Both the position numbers and the translations under genes were made by a program. A stretch of DNA of 64,000 nucleotides from Paenibacillus cymbidii (GTDB lineage: Bacteria > Bacillota > Bacilli > Paenibacillales > NBRC-103111). Numbering within the stretch: position 1 is the stretch's first letter; each line of letters begins with the position of its first letter. The notes under the pieces are model-generated. The model saw only the letters and a list, made by a program, of their open reading frames with translations. It ran no database searches and was not told the origin of the DNA. Location of the stretch: positions 1-64,000 of the forward strand of contig NZ_SHLX01000001.1 of the NCBI RefSeq assembly GCF_004764705.1, given 5' to 3'. Shown here one piece after another: positions 57,460 through 64,000 of the stretch.

Positions 57460-59031
57460 GTGGAACGCCACACATGGAGCAAGAAGACACTGAAAGCCGG
57501 CCTGTTGCTTAGCTTGGCGGGCTTGATCGCCGCAACGGGCTGTTCATCGACGAAGGACAACGCAGGGGATAAATCGTCGCCTTCCGCAGCGGCAAGCGTG
57601 TCGAAATCGCCGGCGGCGGAAACGAACAAGCCGCAGGCGGATTTGCCGCGTGTCGATTTGACCTGGTATTACGGCATCAATGCCGCACAAGCCGACCAGC
57701 AAACGGTTGAAAATGCGGTGAACGATTATTTGGCAAAAAACACGAAGCTGAACGTGACGCTGCACCTGAAGCCGATCCCTTTCGCGGAATACGACAACAA
57801 GATGGGGCCGATTATCGCCTCGCGGGAAAAATTCGATATTATGTGGACGACGGGGTCCTGGCTGAATCTGTACCAGCCGTTGATTGACAAGGGCGGCCTG
57901 CTGCCGCTTGACGATCTGCTCGAGAAGCATGCGCCGAAAACGCGCCATTCGATTATGCCGGAAGCGTACTGGGACTCGATCCGATCATCGTCCGGCGACC
58001 ATAAGATCTACGCGATCTTCAGCTTGCAAATCGCCGCTGCGCAGAAGGGATTCGCTTTCCAAAAGCGGTTCGTCGACAAGTACAAATTCGATGTCAACAA
58101 GGTGAAGACGGTAGCGGATTTGGAGCCGTTCCTGAAACAGATCAAGGACAACGAGCCGGACATTATCCCGCTTGCCTTCCCGAGCACGATCGGCAACGGC
58201 CCCTTCTTCCCGGACAATATCCGCAACATCGGAAGCAGCTTTTATTACAAGCAAGACCCTTACAAACTGATCGAGCGGGAACAAACGCCGGAATATGCCG
58301 CTTATTTGGACCTGATGCACGATTGGTATAAGAAAGGGTATATTTATCAGGATATTGCGGCGACACAGGACTTCGTCAAATTGCAGGCGAAAGGCAACAT
58401 TGCGGTGACGGCGGAACAAGGGGTATTCCCGGGAAGCGACATTACGATCTCGGGCCGCAGCAACAACCAGCCGATCATTACGCTTCCGATGACGCCGCCC
58501 GTATTCTCGGGCGCAAGCGGCACGATGGAGGGGATCAGCTCCACTTCGCCGAACCCGGAGCGCGCGATGATGCTGCTGGAATTGGTCAATACGGATGTGA
58601 AGCTGTATCAACTCCTGTGCTACGGCGTGGAAGGCAAGCATTACAAAGTGGTGGATGGCAATTATACGCCGATCGATGGCGCCGGTTATGCGCCGGATAT
58701 CAATTGGGTATTCGGCAATACGTTCAATGCGTTGCCCAAAGCCGGACAGCCGCGCGATCTTGTCGAACAGACGAAGAAGATGAACGCGGATGCGGAAGTA
58801 TCGCCGATTATCGCCTTCCGGCCGGACGATTCGGCCTTGCAAACGGAAGTTGCCGCTATTCGCGCCGTGCAGAAGGAATATATGCCGGGATTGGAAACGG
58901 GGACCTACAACCCCAAGGATTATTTGCCCAAATTGCTCGACAATGAGAAGAAGGCGGGGCTCGACAAGCTGCATCAGGCGCATCAGGAGCAGCTCGATAA
59001 ATGGGCAGCCGCAAACGGCAAGAAGAAATAG
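57460..59031 (+). CDS. Sugar-binding lipoprotein of importer 2 (LplA-like)
   Basis: This 523-residue protein starts with GTG (GAGGAGGG 6 nt upstream) and has a lipoprotein signal (LLLSLAGLIAATGC). A Ser/Ala/Lys tether and the type 1 binding-protein fold with an LplA-like C-terminal half follow (MEGISSTSPNPERAMMLLEL; INWVFGNTFNALPKAGQPRD). It is the paralogue of the protein at 40560. An alternative GTG at 57427 lies outside the SD. It should bind a plant or algal oligosaccharide, consistent with the secreted beta-helix protein and fucosidase downstream. Confidence 0.92.
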   Translation: MERHTWSKKTLKAGLLLSLAGLIAATGCSSTKDNAGDKSSPSAAASVSKSPAAETNKPQADLPRVDLTWYYGINAAQADQQTVENAVNDYLAKNTKLNVTLHLKPIPFAEYDNKMGPIIASREKFDIMWTTGSWLNLYQPLIDKGGLLPLDDLLEKHAPKTRHSIMPEAYWDSIRSSSGDHKIYAIFSLQIAAAQKGFAFQKRFVDKYKFDVNKVKTVADLEPFLKQIKDNEPDIIPLAFPSTIGNGPFFPDNIRNIGSSFYYKQDPYKLIEREQTPEYAAYLDLMHDWYKKGYIYQDIAATQDFVKLQAKGNIAVTAEQGVFPGSDITISGRSNNQPIITLPMTPPVFSGASGTMEGISSTSPNPERAMMLLELVNTDVKLYQLLCYGVEGKHYKVVDGNYTPIDGAGYAPDINWVFGNTFNALPKAGQPRDLVEQTKKMNADAEVSPIIAFRPDDSALQTEVAAIRAVQKEYMPGLETGTYNPKDYLPKLLDNEKKAGLDKLHQAHQEQLDKWAAANGKKK

Positions 59032-59041
59032 AGGTTGACGC

Positions 59042-59091
59042 TGCGTGCGTAGACGGACATTGGCCGATGCGGGTGTCAGTCTATGCACGCA
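59042..59091 (+). terminator. Hairpin after importer 2
   Basis: TGCGTGCGTAGAC (59042-59054) pairs with GTCTATGCACGCA (59079-59091), 12 of 13 bases. No T-tract follows, so read-through into the exoprotein gene is possible. Confidence 0.5.
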
Positions 59092-59194
59092 CGCCAGCAA
59101 GACTGCGAAGATCGCGAACGGGGCCAGCCCGCCGCGGCGCGGCACGTTTCCTCAATCGACGTGATGAACGCGCGTACATAACGCGGTATGTGTC

Positions 59195-59207
59195 GGAAAG
59201 GAGGTGA
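59195..59207 (+). promoter_or_regulatory. Second orphan SD-like sequence
   Basis: GGAAAGGAGGTGA is followed only by a four-codon frame (ATG ACA TTC ATT TGA). The real start at 59298 is about 90 nt further with its own SD. It is the same arrangement as at 57361. Confidence 0.45.
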
Positions 59208-59297
59208 ATGACATTCATTTGAGCTGATTGGGGAAGTGTCGTGTCGCTAAGGAATTCCACCAAAGTGTCGGCACAATGGAAAAGGAGGAGTGATTTC

Positions 59298-62200
59298 ATG
59301 AAACGACGGACTTTCGGCAAAGGCGTACGGTGGCTTATGGTGCTGTTGGCAGCATGCTTGTGGCTTCCGGCCGGCGGCGGCAGCTTGGCTGCCGATCCTG
59401 TCAACCTGGCGAGCAATCCGGGCTTCGAGAACGGACTGCAAAGCTGGGGCTCTTGGGGAAATATTGCCACGACGCAAGTGTCAGGCAATGTGCACAGCGG
59501 CACCAGCGCGCTGAGCGTTACGGGGCCGGGCGGCGGCTACCAAGATATTACGACAGGGGTCACCGCCAATACGTCGTACACGTTGTCTGCCTGGGGGAAG
59601 CGGGCCGGCACAGGCGGCGCGGCGTTCATCGGCGTCAAGTTCAAAAACGCCGGCGGCGGCGTCATCAGCGAATCGAGCGCGATCTATTGGACGGAGCTTG
59701 CCTATACGCAGCATTCCGGAACGTTCACGACGCCTGCGGGAACGGTATCGCTGCAATTGTACGCGTACGTCAATTCGGGCGCGGCGGGTTTGTTTCTGGA
59801 CGATGTATCCTTGACGGGCGGCGAGCCTCCTGTCGGTTCGGGGACCAATTATTACGTCGCGACGAACGGAAACGACAGCAATCCGGGGACGCTGGCGAGC
59901 CCGTTCCTCACGGTGCAGAAGGCGGCGAGCGTAGCCATTGCCGGCGACACGGTGAATATTCGCGCGGGTACTTATTATGAAGAGGTCACCCCGGCGTACA
60001 CCGGAACGAGCGGCCATCCGATCACGTTCCAAGCTTACAACGGCGAAGCGGTTACGATCAGCGGGCTTGCCCGGGTCACGTCAACCTGGACGCAGCATAG
60101 CGGGAACGTTTACAAGACGACAACAGCGCTGAATCTGGGCAGCAAAAATGCCGTTTTTGCCGATGGCGAGATGATGGTGCCGGCAAGATGGCCCAACGTA
60201 GGTTCGTGGCTGGATAAATCGCCGGCGCTCGCGGACAATGCCACTTCCTCCACATCCGGCACGACGGCGATTCTGAAAGGAGCTGCGACCGGCCCGCAAA
60301 TGCCGAACCTAAACTGGGCGGGAGCCAAAGTATGGGCATATGTCAACTGGATCGGCTGGACGAGTCCGATCAGCGCTTCGTCGAACGGTCAACTGACTTT
60401 GACGAACAATGCGCCGGATGGCAATACCCAGCTGGGCTATGTAGGCAACTACGCTCCGATTCAATATTATATTTACGACTCGCTGCAGGCGCTCGACACG
60501 AACAAGGAGTGGTACTACGACGCAGCCGCGCAAACGCTCTATTTGTACGCGCCGAACGGTGGCAGTCCTTCCGGCTATACGATCGAGAAGAAGGTTCGCG
60601 AATCGGCCTTTACGCTCGACGGCCTCTCCTACATCGATATCAAAGGGCTGACGATCAACGGAGCCACGATCAAGGCAAGCAGCAGCAACCACATCCGGCT
60701 CGATGGGCTGAAATTGAAAAATTACAGCTACGACGCGGACAGCACGGGACGTTACGGCTCCCAATTGGATATCGGGCTGATCCTGAAAGGCGACGGCATC
60801 GAGCTCCGCAATTCGGAAATATACAACAGCTCCGGCTACGGGATCTACATTACCGGCAATGACGCGGTCATCTTCAACAACTATATTCATGATATCGGTT
60901 ATGCGGGCGCCTTCACCTCGGCGTTTTCCGTAGAAGGCGCAAATGCCCATATTTCCTTCAATACGCTGAAGCGGGCCGGCTCCACCTGCACGGGCGGCAA
61001 TATGACGTTCGGCGCCTTGATCGAGTATAACGATTTCAGCTATTGCGGCATGATTTCCAATGATAACGGCACGATGCACTGGGCCAAAAACGACTATCAG
61101 AATACGGAGATTCGCTACAATTATTTCCATGATGGTCAGGACGGCGCCGCCCACATCTACGTCGACAATGCCAGCAGCAACTTGCTGATCCATCACAATA
61201 CCGTGTACAACACGTCGGTCAGCGGCAAACGCGCCGTGCTGATCAATCAGCCGGCCAATTATATTCAGTTTTACAACAATATGATCGACGGTTCGTTCGT
61301 TGCCAACTCGGCGCAAGTTTTTCAGGACGACACTTACAAAATGGCCGTCTACGACAACGTCTTCACCGAAGGGTACAGCATCACCGGACCTGCGAGAGTA
61401 AGCAATAATTCCACCGCGCAGGGCGAGTTCGCGATGATAACCGGTCCGGGGGGCACGCCGGGGCATAATTTCACTACTCCGCCAACGGAGCCGGCGCTTT
61501 CTTTCACCAATCATCCGGATCGCAACCTGGTCCGAAACGCCGGTTTCGAGGGAATGATCAACCATTACCAGGTTCCGAACGATTTGCGCTACTGGACCAA
61601 AACAGGGGCGATGAATGCGGCGGGGCAGCTGTCCGGAGTGGAAAGCATCAACCAGGATCATGGCCTTACCCGCACAGGCGAAGGAAGCGTGCGTCTCGGC
61701 GGCGGCCAGGACGGCATCGAACAGACGATCACGGGCCTTGCGCCGAACACGTATTATGAATTTGCCGGCTGGGCCAAAGTGAGTACAGGCGAGCAGGCGA
61801 GAATCGGGGCGAAGCTGTACGACGCTTCAGGCGGTGACACCTATGCGACCGTTACCGACACGCAAGGCGGCTGGGTACGAAATATCATGACGTTCAAGAC
61901 GAGTTCGCAAGCGACGAGCGCGACGATTTATTTGAACAAAACGACATCGGGTTCGGGATACGTTTATGGCGACGATTTTGGCCTCGTCTACCTCGGCGCA
62001 ACGTTGCCGCCGCCTCCGCCGCCGGCGCCCGGCGACAATTTGCTGGCTAATCCCGGGTTCGAACAGGATTACGGTTCATGGTCAAATGGCGTGAATGTAA
62101 CAGTGGACACGGCGAACGCGCATGATGGCGCCAAAGCGATCCGGGTAAACAGCGGCGCAGCGGGCAGCGGCAACCAGGATGCGAACAGCGGCGTCGTGGC

Positions 62201-63392
62201 CGGCGCGGATTATATCGTGTCCGCATGGGGCAAACTCGGAGCGGCCGGCGTCACCGGCGCCAAGTTGACCGTTCGCGCCAAAAACAGCGCAGGCCAGTAT
62301 ATTAGCGGCTCGGGCGTTGATGCGGCGCTGTCGTGGAGCGAGACCGTCTATACCCGCAAGACGGTGAAATTCACGATGCCGGCCGGCGCCGCATCGGTCG
62401 AAGTGAAGTTTGGCAAAGACAGCGCAAGCGGCGCCTTCTACCTGGATGACTTCGCGCTCAGGCAGGCGATCAACTTGATCCCGAACCCCGGGTTCGAACA
62501 AAGCAACCAACCGCTCGGCTTTGTGGCAGACCACAATTTTGACATTACGAATGCGGGTTCCGAAGTGCATAGCGGCAATCGGGCATTGAAGCTGACGAGC
62601 GCCGTCGTGCCTTATAATGGCTACGCCCATACCTACCTCATTCACGGCGTCAGTCCCAATACGACGTATTCGCTTACGGGATGGGGCAAGCGCAGTGCAG
62701 GCACGGCGGGTACTTCTTTCATCGCGACCGGATACCAGGCGACGCCGGGGGGACCCGCGCTTGCCGATAACACCGGCAACCAGTTTGTGCAGCTGGTCTG
62801 GCAGGAGACGAGTTACACCCAGAAGACAGCGACGTTCACCACGCTTCCGGGAACGAATATCATCAAGCTTGTGTTCTGGCTGGATTCCAATTCGGCGGAC
62901 TGGTTTGTGGACGATCTTGTTCTGGAAGAAGTCGCAAGCCGTTATGTTCCCGATCCGCCGAACCCGATGAATTTGCTCGCCAATCCGGGATTTGAAAACA
63001 GCTTGCAAAGCTGGAACTCCTGGGGCAATTTCGCCACGACGCAAACGCCCGCCAATGTGCATGGCGGCACAACTGCGCTGAACGTGACGGCTTCGGGCGG
63101 CGGTTATCAAGCCGTTACCGCCGGGGTAAGCGCCAATACGACGTATACGCTGTCGGCGTGGGGCAAACGGGGCGGCGCCGGCGGCGCGGCGTTCATCGGC
63201 GTCAAGTTCAAGAACGCCGGCGGCGGCGTCATCAGCGAATCGAACGCGATCTATTGGTCGGAAACGAATTATACGCAGCATGCCGGCACGTTTACGACGC
63301 CGGCGGGAACCGTATCGCTCGATGTGTATGTGTATGTCAACTCGGGCGGAGCCAGCCTGAATATCGATGATTTCAGCTTGACCGCCAACTGA
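59298..63392 (+). CDS. Secreted multidomain protein: beta-helix flanked by five NPGFE-type carbohydrate-binding modules
   Basis: This 1364-residue exported protein has a signal peptide (cleavage after Ala32). A CBM4/9-like beta-sandwich (about 36-172) precedes a long right-handed parallel beta-helix (about 178-735). The helix starts YYVATNGNDSNPGT and has repeated N-ladder strands such as NSEIYNSSGYGIYITGN, the DUF1565/polysaccharide-lyase-like fold. Four more modules begin at about residues 743, 915, 1060 and 1225, each opening with NPGFE or NAGFE. The first and last modules are near-identical. It probably attacks or binds a polysaccharide outside the cell. Catalytic residues cannot be assigned. 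GGAGGAG precedes the ATG. Confidence 0.85.
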   Translation: MKRRTFGKGVRWLMVLLAACLWLPAGGGSLAADPVNLASNPGFENGLQSWGSWGNIATTQVSGNVHSGTSALSVTGPGGGYQDITTGVTANTSYTLSAWGKRAGTGGAAFIGVKFKNAGGGVISESSAIYWTELAYTQHSGTFTTPAGTVSLQLYAYVNSGAAGLFLDDVSLTGGEPPVGSGTNYYVATNGNDSNPGTLASPFLTVQKAASVAIAGDTVNIRAGTYYEEVTPAYTGTSGHPITFQAYNGEAVTISGLARVTSTWTQHSGNVYKTTTALNLGSKNAVFADGEMMVPARWPNVGSWLDKSPALADNATSSTSGTTAILKGAATGPQMPNLNWAGAKVWAYVNWIGWTSPISASSNGQLTLTNNAPDGNTQLGYVGNYAPIQYYIYDSLQALDTNKEWYYDAAAQTLYLYAPNGGSPSGYTIEKKVRESAFTLDGLSYIDIKGLTINGATIKASSSNHIRLDGLKLKNYSYDADSTGRYGSQLDIGLILKGDGIELRNSEIYNSSGYGIYITGNDAVIFNNYIHDIGYAGAFTSAFSVEGANAHISFNTLKRAGSTCTGGNMTFGALIEYNDFSYCGMISNDNGTMHWAKNDYQNTEIRYNYFHDGQDGAAHIYVDNASSNLLIHHNTVYNTSVSGKRAVLINQPANYIQFYNNMIDGSFVANSAQVFQDDTYKMAVYDNVFTEGYSITGPARVSNNSTAQGEFAMITGPGGTPGHNFTTPPTEPALSFTNHPDRNLVRNAGFEGMINHYQVPNDLRYWTKTGAMNAAGQLSGVESINQDHGLTRTGEGSVRLGGGQDGIEQTITGLAPNTYYEFAGWAKVSTGEQARIGAKLYDASGGDTYATVTDTQGGWVRNIMTFKTSSQATSATIYLNKTTSGSGYVYGDDFGLVYLGATLPPPPPPAPGDNLLANPGFEQDYGSWSNGVNVTVDTANAHDGAKAIRVNSGAAGSGNQDANSGVVAGADYIVSAWGKLGAAGVTGAKLTVRAKNSAGQYISGSGVDAALSWSETVYTRKTVKFTMPAGAASVEVKFGKDSASGAFYLDDFALRQAINLIPNPGFEQSNQPLGFVADHNFDITNAGSEVHSGNRALKLTSAVVPYNGYAHTYLIHGVSPNTTYSLTGWGKRSAGTAGTSFIATGYQATPGGPALADNTGNQFVQLVWQETSYTQKTATFTTLPGTNIIKLVFWLDSNSADWFVDDLVLEEVASRYVPDPPNPMNLLANPGFENSLQSWNSWGNFATTQTPANVHGGTTALNVTASGGGYQAVTAGVSANTTYTLSAWGKRGGAGGAAFIGVKFKNAGGGVISESNAIYWSETNYTQHAGTFTTPAGTVSLDVYVYVNSGGASLNIDDFSLTAN

Positions 63393-63485
63393 TCGGGCAA
63401 CTCGTTATGCTGCGGTGCGGGGGAGCCTGTTGCGGCTCGCCTGCACCGCATTTCCATTTCCTGCCGAAGAAAGGAGACGATCCGG

Positions 63486-64000
63486 ATGGACCGACCGAAA
63501 CAGGGCGATTACAGACGAAACCCGCATCCCGATGCACAATGGTTCGGCCAAGCGGGGCTGGGATTGTTCCTTCATTGGGGCTTGTCCAGCGTGCACGGCG
63601 GCATCGATCTGTCCTGGGGGATGATGCAGGGCACAAGCTGGGATCAACATTTGGCAGGGACGAACAAGCTCGGTCATCGGGACTACTTCGCCTTGGCCGA
63701 TCGTTTCAACCCGAAGCGGTATGACCCCGACCGCTGGCTCTCCGCGGCTGCGGAAGCGGGATTCAAGTATGCGGTGCTGACCGCCAAGCATCATGAAGGG
63801 TATGCGTTGTGGCCGAGCCGCTACGGAGACTTCGGCACGCGGAGCCACATGCAGGGCAAAAATCTGGTGCTTGCTTACGCGGAGGCTTGCCGCAGGCACG
63901 GCTTGAAAGTCGGCCTCTATTATTCGCCGCCCGATTGGTACTTCAACAGGGAGTATATGGCGTTTCATTTCGACCGGCCGGACAAACCGAAACCGGATGG
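63486..64000 (+). CDS. Alpha-L-fucosidase, GH29 (partial, runs off the right edge)
   Basis: A frame from the ATG at 63486 (AAAGGAG about 10 nt upstream) stays open to the window end, 171 codons. It shows the GH29 N-terminal hallmarks: QWFGQAGLGLFLHWGLSSVH, YDPDRWLSAAAEAGFKYAVL, TAKHHEGYALWPS and HGLKVGLYYSPPDW. The catalytic nucleophile lies beyond the edge. No signal peptide is visible, so it probably acts inside the cell on fucosylated oligosaccharides delivered by importer 2. It follows the beta-helix gene by 93 nt. Confidence 0.9.
   Translation, partial: MDRPKQGDYRRNPHPDAQWFGQAGLGLFLHWGLSSVHGGIDLSWGMMQGTSWDQHLAGTNKLGHRDYFALADRFNPKRYDPDRWLSAAAEAGFKYAVLTAKHHEGYALWPSRYGDFGTRSHMQGKNLVLAYAEACRRHGLKVGLYYSPPDWYFNREYMAFHFDRPDKPKPD

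Noticed and set aside
62082..63281. A 399-codon antisense frame over the CBM modules
   Set aside because: It mirrors the repeated modules on the sense strand and has no initiation signals.

Overview
The window looks like the chromosome of a GC-rich, endospore-forming member of the Paenibacillaceae (Paenibacillus or Cohnella type). The basis is an intact sporulation sigma-K gene, strong Bacillales-type Shine-Dalgarno (SD) sites, LplB/LplC-type sugar permeases with lipoprotein binding proteins, large membrane-bound AraC regulators and two penicillin-binding proteins. No rRNA, tRNA or CRISPR array was seen. All functional calls come from reading motifs in the translated sequence; no database was searched.

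Layout. 1-776: a gene edge and two copies of a large palindromic repeat. 777-5146: a class B PBP, a split chromate transporter pair and an aldose-epimerase-like protein. 5207-11356: a multidomain hybrid histidine kinase, an OmpR-type regulator, small unknown genes and a HAD phosphatase. 11357-14977: sigK, a frameshifted mini-gene, and a TetR/ene-reductase pair with three matching operators, an apparently leaderless regulator mRNA and a T22 tract. 15098-22456: an eight-gene operon (YciI, PLP aminotransferase, MBL hydrolase, flavin monooxygenase, polar amino-acid ABC importer) that resembles a route for taking up and oxidatively dismantling a modified amino acid. 22562-27530: a RibD-like reductase, a decayed Yellow/MRJP-like gene joined to a group II intron maturase remnant, a secreted protein, a class A PBP and a broken second copy of sigK.

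27730-31082 holds an SDR and an enolase-superfamily dehydratase with a GntR regulator and a divergent second GntR gene. 31188-35256 is a three-gene signalling module: histidine kinase, REC-DUF3369-HD-GYP phosphodiesterase, and a rare cyclic-nucleotide-domain/MCP-signalling-domain fusion. From 35367 to the end the region serves carbohydrate scavenging. Two colinear cassettes (AraC membrane regulator, two permeases, binding protein) sit at 35367-42080 and 53038-59031. With them are GH2, GH4 and GH29 enzymes, a five-module beta-helix exoprotein, an ArsR-like and an AraC regulator, and a ruined rhamnosidase/sulfatase chimera.

Points most worth a second look: a 70-residue protein that is 46% methionine (50836-51048); the HK/HD-GYP/cNMP-MCP module; two families of palindromic repeats, one of which sits at the broken ends of two pseudogenes; the TetR/ene-reductase control region; a start codon held inside a hairpin (55409-55458); and orphan SD sequences resembling mRNA 5' stabilisers (57361 and 59195).
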